A stretch of DNA of 26,795 nucleotides from a virus. The stretch covers positions 1 through 26,795 of the IMG/VR virus record IMGVR_UViG_3300044701_003173. One strand, given 5' to 3'. The position numbers were made by a program, and so were the translations under genes. The notes below the pieces were generated by a model. That model worked only from the letters and a program-made list of their open reading frames with translations, did not search any database and was not told the DNA's origin. Shown in pieces: positions 20,615-26,795 of this stretch; position 1 is the first letter of the stretch; each line of letters begins with the position of its first letter.

Positions 20615-21024
20615 ATTTCAAAGCGACAGTCAAAGGTATTGCGGCGTCAGGAGGCACTCGCCCCGATAGTCACATAACCGCCTGCCCCGTAACCGCAATA
20701 AAAGCGGGGCCTGTCGCCCATACTTTGACTGGGCAGCGTAAATATACGGATGAGCGTTTTGGACTGGGAATCCCGGTCGGCGCCACATCGAGGTCGGGAG
20801 GTCGCCGCTTAAAGCCATGCGAAGAGCTACAATCATCGCGCGCCGACCACAACCTTGGCAACCCGTGCGCTGAAAAGGTGCGGCCGCACCGTGCCCGGCA
20901 AAACAATGTCTCTGAACCGGCTTTAGTTGCCGGTGTAGGAGGCCACTGGCAGGGAACGCTAACCATCACCGGCTCCAATGTGCGTCTGGGCACTGAAATG
21001 CCGGTGGCCCTGTCTCTCTTTTGA
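20611..21024 (+). CDS. Doubtful 137-aa frame, possibly non-coding region
   Basis: The frame opens with an ATGA overlap (MNFKATVKGIAASGGTRPDS), which favours translation. The codon choice, however, is far less biased than in the neighbours and the middle has no plausible fold. The DNA holds several hairpins, for instance CCGC (20691-20694) with GCGG (20702-20705). The last 27 residues (HWQGTLTITGSNVRLGTEMP) look beta-like. Either a recently acquired gene or an RNA or regulatory segment of about 400 bases. I see no other gene here. Confidence 0.35.
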   Translation: MNFKATVKGIAASGGTRPDSHITACPVTAIKAGPVAHTLTGQRKYTDERFGLGIPVGATSRSGGRRLKPCEELQSSRADHNLGNPCAEKVRPHRARQNNVSEPALVAGVGGHWQGTLTITGSNVRLGTEMPVALSLF

Positions 21025-21025
21025 T

Positions 21026-21238
21026 ATGATCTCCTTCTTCCCGGACCGCGAGCGTGTCTACGTCAAAGGCAAGGACGTTGCCTGCCGCACGTTGCTCTAC
21101 TGCAAGAACGGCGGCGGCGAGAACGACTACGTCACCCTCATCCGCGAGGACAACGGCGAATGGTTCACCGCCCGCATCGACCAGATCGTTTCGGCGCCGA
21201 ATCCGACCTTGGATATTGAGGAATTTTCTGACGCCTAA
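21026..21238 (+). CDS. Hypothetical protein, 70 aa
   Basis: ATG 21026, two bases after the previous stop. Beta-rich small protein (ERVYVKGKDVACRTLLYCKN, YVTLIREDNGEWFTARIDQI) with an acidic tail, which could be a small SH3-like or OB-like barrel. No family recognised. Codon use returns to the pattern of the surrounding genes. Confidence 0.65.
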   Translation: MISFFPDRERVYVKGKDVACRTLLYCKNGGGENDYVTLIREDNGEWFTARIDQIVSAPNPTLDIEEFSDA

Positions 21239-21257
21239 ATAGAACACAACCGGACAC

Positions 21258-21524
21258 ATGACACCACGCGAATGGCTAGACCAACTTGCTGACGAGCAGG
21301 AATACAAAATAACCGTCATGGACGGATTCGACGATTGCATTGCCGGCATTGTCGAGCGGTTCACGGACGATCCCATCGTTTGCTACGACCGCCAGAAGGT
21401 CATCGCCTCACTCGTGGCGCAGGGCATGACGGAGGAAGAGGCCGAAGAATATTTCTCGTTTAACCAGATCGGCGCATGGGTCGGCGATTCCACCCCCTGC
21501 TTTTTGACTCACCCGCCACAATGA
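21258..21524 (+). CDS. Conserved phage protein (DDCIAGI..RF / FNQIGAWVG type), 88 aa
   Basis: ATG 21258 follows an A/C-rich leader. The segments MDGFDDCIAGIVERFTDDPI, VCYDRQKVIASLVAQGMTEE and EEYFSFNQIGAWVGDSTPCF are typical of a widespread family of small phage and prophage proteins of unknown function. It overlaps the next gene by ATGA. Confidence 0.8.
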   Translation: MTPREWLDQLADEQEYKITVMDGFDDCIAGIVERFTDDPIVCYDRQKVIASLVAQGMTEEEAEEYFSFNQIGAWVGDSTPCFLTHPPQ

Positions 21525-22000
21525 CTGACACCGACCACGCAGACCACTTGACCTTCCTCAAGCATCTGGACGCCTCGCACGATGCCGTCTGGTGTGCGGC
21601 CCGCTGGCTGCAAAACAAGGGTCATCATGTCGTGGTCACGCCGACCAGCAAGAGCAAGACACACGGCGAATGGAAGCAGCACGCGGATTCCGGCGACCTT
21701 TATTTGCAGCAGCGCATTGAGGTCAAGAAGCGCGGCATCGACTTCACCGGCGCCGCCGACTGGCCGCACGGCGACAAGTTCATCGTCTGCTCCCGCCACA
21801 GCTACGACCTCGCGCGCCCGAAGCCGTATGCCTGGATCATTCTAAACAAGGCCAAGACCCATGCCGCCATCGTCAAAGCCGAGAGCCGCGCCCGCTGGGT
21901 AGTAGAGAAGCGCACCGACAGCCGCTACCAGAATTACACGCAGGAGTTTTACTTCTGCCCGCTGGACTGTGTGACGTGGGTGAGCCTCGCAGACCAATGA
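21521..22000 (+). CDS. Conserved phage protein, possibly PD-(D/E)XK-like, 159 aa
   Basis: ATG 21521, ATGA overlap. Residues 58-72 (GDLYLQQRIEVKKRG) carry an E-V-K motif after a strand, with GDKFIVCSRHSYD following. This layout resembles restriction-endonuclease-like folds, although the first acidic residue is not obvious. The family appears in environmental phages near terminase genes. Nuclease activity is a suggestion only. The stop overlaps the start of a small frame. Confidence 0.65.
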   Translation: MTDTDHADHLTFLKHLDASHDAVWCAARWLQNKGHHVVVTPTSKSKTHGEWKQHADSGDLYLQQRIEVKKRGIDFTGAADWPHGDKFIVCSRHSYDLARPKPYAWIILNKAKTHAAIVKAESRARWVVEKRTDSRYQNYTQEFYFCPLDCVTWVSLADQ

Positions 22001-22128
22001 ACACTTTGCGCAAAGGAGAACAGGCGCCAAACGGCTTCGTTCCTAAGTGGGGAAACGCGGCGTCTGGGGCCGCCTGCCAATGCGCGGTGGCGGCACTTGG
22101 GGGTGCTGCCACCACCTTTTTGCAATGA
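21997..22128 (+). CDS. 43-aa peptide bridging to terL
   Basis: ATG 21997 overlaps the previous stop, and its TGA (22126-22128) overlaps the terL ATG; both junctions are ATGA. The product is MNTLRKGEQAPNGFVPKWGN then an Ala/Gly/Cys-rich, weakly hydrophobic tail. The DNA of its second half forms the terminator hairpin at 22086-22121, so a ribosome translating it would open the hairpin. That is compatible with a leader-peptide attenuator for terL. Confidence 0.5.
   Translation: MNTLRKGEQAPNGFVPKWGNAASGAACQCAVAALGGAATTFLQ
22086..22121 (+). terminator. Attenuator-like terminator just before terL
   Basis: GGTGGCGGCA (22086-22095) pairs with TGCTGCCACC (22104-22113), ten pairs with one G-T, around an 8-base loop. 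ACC and TTTTT (22117-22121) follow. This is a good intrinsic terminator. It lies four bases before the terL ATG and within the 43-aa frame, separating early/replication from late transcription unless it is read through or opened by ribosomes. Confidence 0.65.
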
Positions 22129-23774
22129 GCGCCAAACCCAAGTCCGCCGCCAGCCGCTTCACGCCGACTGCTCATCCGGTGATGAAGCTCCCGCCCAAGG
22201 AGACGCTGCTCGCCATGGGCCCCGAGAAGGGATGGGAGCTAATGATGAAGCGGGAGGAGCTGATCCTTAAAGAGAAGGTTGACCCCTTCCGCTACGGCTA
22301 CCGACCGAAGAACTGGAAGAAGGCGAGCGAACTCTTGGAGACCCACCGGGAACTGCTTGTCATGGGCGGCAACCGCTCGGGCAAGACAGAATGGGCCGCG
22401 AGTGAAGTGGTCCGCCGGCTTTGGGAGAAGAAGCAGTCCATCGCCTGGTGCTTCCAGACCACCGCGCCCAACAGCGTCGAGATGCAGCAGCCCCGCCTCT
22501 TCAAGTATCTCCCCAGCGAATGGCGCACGGCGCGGAAGGGAACCGTGACCAATATAACCTTCTCGGTGAAAGGCGGTTTCACAGAATCCAAGCTGGTCGC
22601 CCCCAATGGCAGCCAGTGTGTTTTTCGCAATTACTCTCAGGACATTTCCACCATTGAAGGCGGGGAAATTGACATCGCATGGTGCGATGAGTTGGTGCCC
22701 ATCGACTTTCTGGAAACCCTGCGCTTCCGGCTGCTCGACCGCAACGGCGTCCTCATCGTTACGTTCACCCCTATCGAGGGCTACAGCCCCACGGTCAAAG
22801 ACTACCTCACCGGCGCCCGCACGGTGGAAGCGGTTGACGCCGAGTTGCTGCCCAAGTTCAAGGATGACAAGGGCGAGAAGATCCTCACCGGCTATGACCA
22901 AGTGCCGGTTGTCCAGCTTGGCCGCAAGGACCGCCCGATCATTTACTTTCACACCAAGGACAACCCTTGGGCCGGCTGGGAGCGCATGCAGACCGAGCTA
23001 CGCAACGAGACCAAGGAGAAGATCCTCTGCCGTGCCTATGGCGTCCCGACGCGGTCAATCAACAACCGCTTCCCCCTCTTCAACGACCGCATCCACGTCA
23101 TCAAGCACGACTGGATTCCGACCACCGGCACCCGCTACCAATTCATCGACCCCTGCTCTGGCCGCAACTGGGCCATGATCTGGGCCATCTTTGACTCAGC
23201 CAACCGCTGCTTCATCTACCGCGAGTGGCCTTGTCCCGACGAGTATGTTGAAGGCGTCGGCTACCCCGGCATGTGGGCCGAGCCGGATGGCAAGAAGGCC
23301 GATGGTCGCCAAGGCCCCGCGCAGAAGGACTTCGGCTTTGGTCTTTCCCGCTATGTCGAAGAGATCCGCAACGTAGAGAACGGCGAGAAGATATTTGAGC
23401 GGTGGATGGACAGCCGCTACGGCAACGCGCAGACCTTGGCCAAGGAACGCCCGACCACGTTGATCGAGGAGATGAGCGAACTAGGCATGGACTTCACAGC
23501 CACCCCCGGCGACACGATTGATGAAGGCGTGCAGATGATTAACTCCTGGCTGCACTACGACCGCGACAAGCCGATCAGCGCGCTCAACCAGCCCAAGCTC
23601 TACATCAGCGAGAAGTGCAAGAATGTCATATACTGCCTCAAGGAATGGACAGGCCAAGACGGGGCCAAGGGTAGCTCAAAAGACTTCCCTGATCTGGTTC
23701 GCTACTTGTGCCTTTCCGGCGTCAACAACGTCGAGGGCGACATCCTCATGGCGCGTGGAGGCGGGAGTTACTGA
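22125..23774 (+). CDS. terL: Terminase large subunit, 549 aa
   Basis: ATPase-nuclease motor that packages DNA into the prohead. ATG 22125 (MSAKPKSAASRFTP) is chosen over the in-frame 22047, which lies in the upstream peptide. The N-terminal ATPase has Walker A GGNRSGKT (81-88), Walker B EIDIAWCDE (181-189) and the coupling motif TFTP (213-216). The C-terminal RNase-H-like nuclease has Asp342 (YQFIDPCSGRNWA), a second acidic residue in RWMDSRYGN and a third near FPDLVRYL. Length is normal. No small terminase is adjacent; the HTH protein at 12355 is a distant candidate. Confidence 0.95.
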   Translation: MSAKPKSAASRFTPTAHPVMKLPPKETLLAMGPEKGWELMMKREELILKEKVDPFRYGYRPKNWKKASELLETHRELLVMGGNRSGKTEWAASEVVRRLWEKKQSIAWCFQTTAPNSVEMQQPRLFKYLPSEWRTARKGTVTNITFSVKGGFTESKLVAPNGSQCVFRNYSQDISTIEGGEIDIAWCDELVPIDFLETLRFRLLDRNGVLIVTFTPIEGYSPTVKDYLTGARTVEAVDAELLPKFKDDKGEKILTGYDQVPVVQLGRKDRPIIYFHTKDNPWAGWERMQTELRNETKEKILCRAYGVPTRSINNRFPLFNDRIHVIKHDWIPTTGTRYQFIDPCSGRNWAMIWAIFDSANRCFIYREWPCPDEYVEGVGYPGMWAEPDGKKADGRQGPAQKDFGFGLSRYVEEIRNVENGEKIFERWMDSRYGNAQTLAKERPTTLIEEMSELGMDFTATPGDTIDEGVQMINSWLHYDRDKPISALNQPKLYISEKCKNVIYCLKEWTGQDGAKGSSKDFPDLVRYLCLSGVNNVEGDILMARGGGSY

Positions 23775-23777
23775 TTT

Positions 23778-24032
23778 ATGAAAACCGACAAAGCCAAGAT
23801 GGCGTGCAACAAACCCAAGCGCACGCCCAGCCACCCAACCAAGTCCCACGTTGTCAAAGCCTGCGGTGATGCCCTGCCGGTCGGCGGCAAACTAATCCGC
23901 TTCGGCCAACAAGGCGTCAAGGGCTCGCCGGCCGGCAGCCCGCGCAACAAGTCATTCAAGGCGAGACACGCCAAGAACATTGCCAAGGGCAAGGGCAGCG
24001 CCGCGTATTGGGCCGATAAGGTTAAGTGGTGA
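23778..24032 (+). CDS. Conserved small basic phage protein (KPKRTPSHPTKSHVVKAC type), 84 aa
   Basis: ATG 23778, three bases after the terL stop. The sequence PKRTPSHPTKSHVVKACG, the IRFGQQGVKGSPAG segment and the end FKARHAKNIAKGKGSAAYWA match a highly conserved protein of environmental podo- and siphoviruses, usually located next to terminase or structural genes. It is strongly basic, so DNA binding is likely, but its role is unknown. The next gene starts inside its stop (GTGA). Confidence 0.85.
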   Translation: MKTDKAKMACNKPKRTPSHPTKSHVVKACGDALPVGGKLIRFGQQGVKGSPAGSPRNKSFKARHAKNIAKGKGSAAYWADKVKW

Positions 24033-24232
24033 GCACGAAAGAATACGTCTGGAGTGAAATGACGCGCAAGAATCCACGCCTGCTGGACAACCCGCATTTC
24101 ACCACGGCCAGCGTCCGCAAGTTCTTCGACGCGGTCTACGAAGCCGGTTGGAATGCTGGCTACAAGTCATCGCAAGCCATGCCCCAAGCCGGTGCCGATC
24201 TCTTCACCACGTTCTTTGGGGGAAAGCGATGA
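24029..24232 (+). CDS. Hypothetical protein, 67 aa
   Basis: GTG 24029 overlaps the previous stop (GTGA); GTG 24026 is equally possible. The product is helical (SVRKFFDAVYEAGWNAGYKS) with a Gly/Phe C-terminus. No family recognised. It ends in an ATGA overlap. Confidence 0.6.
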   Translation: MSTKEYVWSEMTRKNPRLLDNPHFTTASVRKFFDAVYEAGWNAGYKSSQAMPQAGADLFTTFFGGKR

Positions 24233-24432
24233 CCACCCTCGCCCGAAACCAACCGCCGCCACCAGACAACTGGAAGGTCGCGCCCGGCGGCCACCCGCTA
24301 TGCCAGGTCTGCGAGAAGCCCCTCACCGTCAACTGGCTCCGCGACCCGCAGCTCGGCCCCTGCTGCATGGACTGTGCCCCGCACGTCATCAGCGCGGACA
24401 AGCTGCTCTACTTCATGCGAATTGCGCAATAG
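24229..24432 (+). CDS. Small zinc-finger-like protein, 67 aa
   Basis: ATG 24229, ATGA overlap. Two Cys pairs, CQVC (25-28) and CMDC (46-49), with LTVNWLRDPQLGPC between them, should form a zinc ribbon or treble-clef-like knuckle. The N-terminus has a PPPPDNW stretch. Function unknown; similar small zinc proteins are common in phage genomes. Confidence 0.65.
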   Translation: MTTLARNQPPPPDNWKVAPGGHPLCQVCEKPLTVNWLRDPQLGPCCMDCAPHVISADKLLYFMRIAQ

Positions 24433-24465
24433 CTCAATCCACACTTGAACTACTAACCAAACACT

Positions 24466-24762
24466 ATGCACCTCACAATTAGCACACGCCCTAAACATGT
24501 CGTCATGGACATGTATAAAAACCCCGAAGATTTCGACACGTCCGCCGCCCTAGCCTTCTCCCGCGAGCAAGCGCCCGCCGGCGCCCTCGCTATTATGCTG
24601 GCCATCCAGGACCGCATTGCCGACGCCTCGCTGCTGGTCAGCAACATGGCCACCGCCAAAGACCCCGGCTTTCTGGCCCATGCAGCCGGCCAGCTCAACG
24701 CCCTCCAAGAACTCTGGGACGACCTTGAGCAGCGCCGCGCCGAGGCGAGCAAGTTGTCTTAA
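24466..24762 (+). CDS. Hypothetical protein, 98 aa
   Basis: ATG 24466 follows an A/C-rich leader (CCAAACACTATG). It is mainly helical (ALAFSREQAPAGALAIMLAI, AHAAGQLNALQELWDDLEQR) and acidic. No recognised family. It occupies the position between terminase and scaffold where a portal gene is normally found, but it is far too short to be one. Confidence 0.6.
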   Translation: MHLTISTRPKHVVMDMYKNPEDFDTSAALAFSREQAPAGALAIMLAIQDRIADASLLVSNMATAKDPGFLAHAAGQLNALQELWDDLEQRRAEASKLS

Positions 24763-24772
24763 GTCGTCAACT

Positions 24773-24889
24773 GTGGCGAATTACTGCAAAGCATCACCAA
24801 TGATGCGTAAGGGTGGACGCTTTGCCACAAAGCCTCACCCGCGCGACTGTTGCAGGGACCGCAATTTGTGCCAATGGCCGACTTGCTAA
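24773..24889 (+). CDS. Possible Cys-rich 38-aa protein
   Basis: GTG 24773 to TAA; ATG 24800 is an alternative inner start. The product (VANYCKASPMMRKGGRFATK, then PHPRDCCRDRNLCQWPTC) has five Cys within 38 residues and is basic, so it could bind a metal. No Shine-Dalgarno or family support; it may be chance. Confidence 0.35.
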   Translation: MANYCKASPMMRKGGRFATKPHPRDCCRDRNLCQWPTC

Positions 24890-24916
24890 GATGGCGTTGG
24901 CAACTACGCTAAACCC

Positions 24917-25105
24917 ATGAACACCGCAGTCTTGATCTTCGGCCTGTGCATCTTGGCCCCAGTCGCGGTCCTATTCCCTTGGCTCACTTGGCAAAACTGG
25001 TCGCAGTTCGACCGATTCGACAAGTTCGCTTGGCCCTGCATAGTGCTTATGATCTTCACCGCCGGCTTCTTCACCGCCCAAAAGCTCTTGCGGCTGCACT
25101 TGTAG
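24917..25105 (+). CDS. 62-aa membrane protein
   Basis: ATG 24917 follows CTAAACCC. It has two transmembrane segments, VLIFGLCILAPVAVLFPWLT (5-24) and AWPCIVLMIFTAGFF (38-52), with a charged loop (QFDRFDKF) between them. Size and topology are holin-like, but no endolysin lies in the window, so the role is open. Confidence 0.6.
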   Translation: MNTAVLIFGLCILAPVAVLFPWLTWQNWSQFDRFDKFAWPCIVLMIFTAGFFTAQKLLRLHL

Positions 25106-25446
25106 CGGCGGCCTGTGACCGCCAGAGCGTTCCCGCTCGGGTATAAAAAGCCGCTCGCCCGCCCGCTTTATACCATGTCGGGTATAGGCGACATTACCGC
25201 CCGGTAACGTCTTACGAACTGCACAAATTCTGACGCGCCGCTCAATGATTTGTGTAGCTACCTGTCGCATTCTGCCAGTTGGTATCATCAAACGATACTA
25301 TCGCTAGGACTTCACACCGGCGTGAACTAGCCGCAGTTACGCCATTCCCGCCAAATGTCCCTCCAGAACATTTGCGCATAGACACATAGAACGTGTCATT
25401 CTGCATGCGCGAATAGCGAATGTATTTACATTGTAAAACATTTCGC
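25106..25446. other. Non-coding region with several hairpins
   Basis: No supportable gene. Inverted repeats: GGCGG 25107-25111 with CCGCC 25119-25123; GAGCG 25125-25129 with CGCTC 25134-25138; GGTATAAA 25140-25147 with TTTATACC 25167-25174, the last sequence recurring as GGTATA near 25181. Others are GTATC/GATAC near 25282-25298, and GCGAATGT near 25417-25424 facing ACATTTCGC near 25438-25446. This could hold a terminator, a packaging (pac/cos) site or a structured RNA. No tRNA fold is seen. Confidence 0.5.
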
Positions 25447-25475
25447 TTGCTGTGTGTGCTGTTGTGTGCTATTAG
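25447..25475 (+). promoter_or_regulatory. Promoter for scaffold and capsid genes
   Basis: -35 TTGCTG (25447-25452), a 17-base spacer and -10 TATTAG (25470-25475). The spacer is almost filled by two tandem copies of the operator-like motif at a 10-bp period: TGTGTGCTGT 25453-25462 and TGTGTGCTAT 25463-25472. The leader to ATG 25566 is about 85 bases, with a GAGGC/GCCTC hairpin (25487-25501) and GAGGGG before TTTTT upstream of the start. Confidence 0.6.
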
Positions 25476-25565
25476 TAAGCGGAAGTGAGGCTTCATGCCT
25501 CGTTCAGCGGTCCTGCGCGCCGTTCCCCATAAAGCGCTGGCGCACCACTTGAGGGGTTTTTCCTT

Positions 25566-26603
25566 ATGGCGACAGACACGACGACCGACACGGTCGCAGC
25601 GAAAGCAGACGACGTTGATGTAGTTTCTATGGCTTTGGCCGATCTGGGCATGACGCCCGCACCGGCCCCCGAGCCCGAGGACGAAACGGAGTCTGAGGAA
25701 ACGATCTCTGACAACACTGACGAAACTGAGGAGTCCGAGGAGAAATCCGAAGATCCGAGTGAAGATCCCGTCACTGAACCCGAGGACAGCGAGGAGGACG
25801 AGCCGGCCGATACAGAAGCCGGCGCCGAGGCCCCGAAGGACAAGGTTCAGAAGCGGATCGACAAGTTGGTCGCTAAGCAGCGTGAGTCCGAAGAAAGGGC
25901 CACCGCCGTCTCGGCTGAACTGGAGCAACTAAAAGCCGCCAAGGCGGATCTAGAAGCCCAGCTCAACCAGACCAGCCGCCCCATCCTCTCCCCGTCCGCC
26001 GACAATCCGTTGGCCGACGTTGATGGTGAGGAAGTCTTGGAGCAGCGCGTGCAGAACGCCCAAGCCGTAAGACGCTGGGCCTTGCAGAATAGCGACGGCA
26101 CCACGATCAAGAAGCCGGATGGTTCGGAGCAGTTCATCAGCGGCGACGAGGTGAAAGATTACCTCATCAAAGCCGATGACATCCTCACCGTGCATGCGCC
26201 AGCGCGTAGGGCTTGGCTCTCGCAAAGAGCCCCTGCCGTCGAGGCGGCGAAGAACATCTTCCCCGACCTCTTCAAATCCGGCACGGACCTCAATAAAGCC
26301 TACCAGGCCACGGTCAAGTCGGCCCCAGAACTGTTGCGCATCCCGCAGCATGAATACTGGATCGGCCTCGCCCTCTACGGAGAGCAAGCCCTCATGGCCT
26401 CGCAAAAGGCCAAGCAAGCCAAAGCCGCCGCCGAGAAGAAGGTTTCGTCAAAGAAGTCAGAATCTAAAACCCCATCCGCTGTGAAGCCGGTCAGCACGTC
26501 TAAGTCTGCCACCAAAGGCAGCTCCGCTGCAAAAAACCGCATCCTGTCTGGAGATGTTTCAATGGAAGCCATTGAAGCATTCGTCTCCGAAGGACTGCTC
26601 TAA
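25566..26603 (+). CDS. Scaffolding protein, 345 aa
   Basis: ATG 25566, with GAGGGG about 12 bases upstream as a possible ribosome-binding site. Residues 35-95 are extremely acidic (many Glu/Asp/Ser/Thr/Pro). Residues 95-140 are a coiled coil (KVQKRIDKLVAKQRESEERA). The rest is helical with a Lys/Ser-rich end. Acidic disordered region plus coiled coil plus basic C-terminus, directly before the major capsid gene, is the usual plan of tailed-phage scaffolds, which guide prohead assembly and then leave. No protease motif is visible. Confidence 0.8.
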   Translation: MATDTTTDTVAAKADDVDVVSMALADLGMTPAPAPEPEDETESEETISDNTDETEESEEKSEDPSEDPVTEPEDSEEDEPADTEAGAEAPKDKVQKRIDKLVAKQRESEERATAVSAELEQLKAAKADLEAQLNQTSRPILSPSADNPLADVDGEEVLEQRVQNAQAVRRWALQNSDGTTIKKPDGSEQFISGDEVKDYLIKADDILTVHAPARRAWLSQRAPAVEAAKNIFPDLFKSGTDLNKAYQATVKSAPELLRIPQHEYWIGLALYGEQALMASQKAKQAKAAAEKKVSSKKSESKTPSAVKPVSTSKSATKGSSAAKNRILSGDVSMEAIEAFVSEGLL

Positions 26604-26639
26604 ACCCGCAATCACTACTTAGAAACACTATAAACTACT

Positions 26640-26795
26640 ATGAGTCAAGGACTTGTACATCCCGCCGTCGGCCTGAGGGAAGACCTCGCTGACGTAATTA
26701 GCGTTGTTGACGCCAAAAATACCCCCATTAGCTCCATGGCCAAGAAGGGTGCAGACCTAACCAATGGTTCGGTCTTCTCTTGGCAGGCCGACAGC
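26640..26795 (+). CDS. Major capsid protein, 3'-partial
   Basis: ATG 26640 after an A/C-rich leader (ACTATAAACTACTATG); the gene runs off the window after 52 residues. The visible part, MSQGLVHPAVGLREDLADVI then SVVDAKNTPISSMAKKGADL and VFSWQADS, fits the N-terminus of the DUF5309/SU10-type major capsid family (REDL, a short helix, then NTPI/TPF). It directly follows the scaffold gene, which supports the call. Confidence 0.8.
   Translation, partial: MSQGLVHPAVGLREDLADVISVVDAKNTPISSMAKKGADLTNGSVFSWQADS

Noticed and set aside
22047-22124. Upstream in-frame ATG for terL
   Set aside because: It lies within the 43-aa peptide and the terminator stem; the ATGA overlap at 22125 and the start of terminase-like sequence favour the later start.
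1-26795. CRISPR array, insertion sequence or toxin-antitoxin module
   Set aside because: No regularly spaced repeats, transposase motifs or recognisable toxin fold were seen; the only small adjacent pairs are coupled phage genes.

Overview
The window is part of the genome of a temperate tailed bacteriophage (Caudoviricetes), apparently in its free or circular form rather than integrated. Phage genes lie on both sides of a candidate attP site next to a tyrosine recombinase. The sequence is GC-rich. Most plus-strand genes lack a Shine-Dalgarno sequence and have short A/C-rich leaders, or start inside the previous stop codon (ATGA/GTGA overlaps). This leader style, the integrase subtype and the gene content suggest a Verrucomicrobiota-like host, but that is inference only.

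Layout. (1) 1-6190, plus strand: the end of the late module, with four virion-interior or ejection-type proteins including one of 1386 aa, closed by tandem terminator hairpins. (2) 6269-7854, minus strand: integrase translationally coupled to a small lipoprotein. (3) 7871-8008: integrase arm-like repeats and the 5' half of a tRNA-Arg(TCT) gene, the candidate attP. (4) 8003-12007, minus strand: a block of small accessory genes. Six of them share an almost identical ribosome-binding cassette, and a 12-bp motif recurs seven times. The block is headed by a ribbon-helix-helix-like protein. (5) 12136-15717, plus strand: divergent early operon with two HTH proteins, a lambda-O-like initiator carrying iterons and an AT-rich tract (putative origin), and a PD-(D/E)XK nuclease. 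(6) 15740-22000, plus strand: DnaB helicase, Hjc-like resolvase, SSB-like protein, RecB-family exonuclease, a HExxH protein and many small conserved phage proteins. (7) 21997-26795, plus strand: an attenuator-like terminator, terL, small genes, a 460-base non-coding region with a promoter, scaffold, and the start of the major capsid gene.

How it works together. Replication looks lambda-like: initiator at internal iterons, helicase loading, host polymerase, with phage SSB/exonuclease/resolvase recombination. No DNA polymerase, portal, endolysin or CI-type repressor is visible here. The most interesting pattern is a 10-bp motif, TGTGTGCTGT, at every convincing promoter. It sits inside the -35/-10 spacer at three of them and as a tandem 10-bp-period repeat at two sites, which suggests one regulator controlling accessory, early, replication and capsid transcription.
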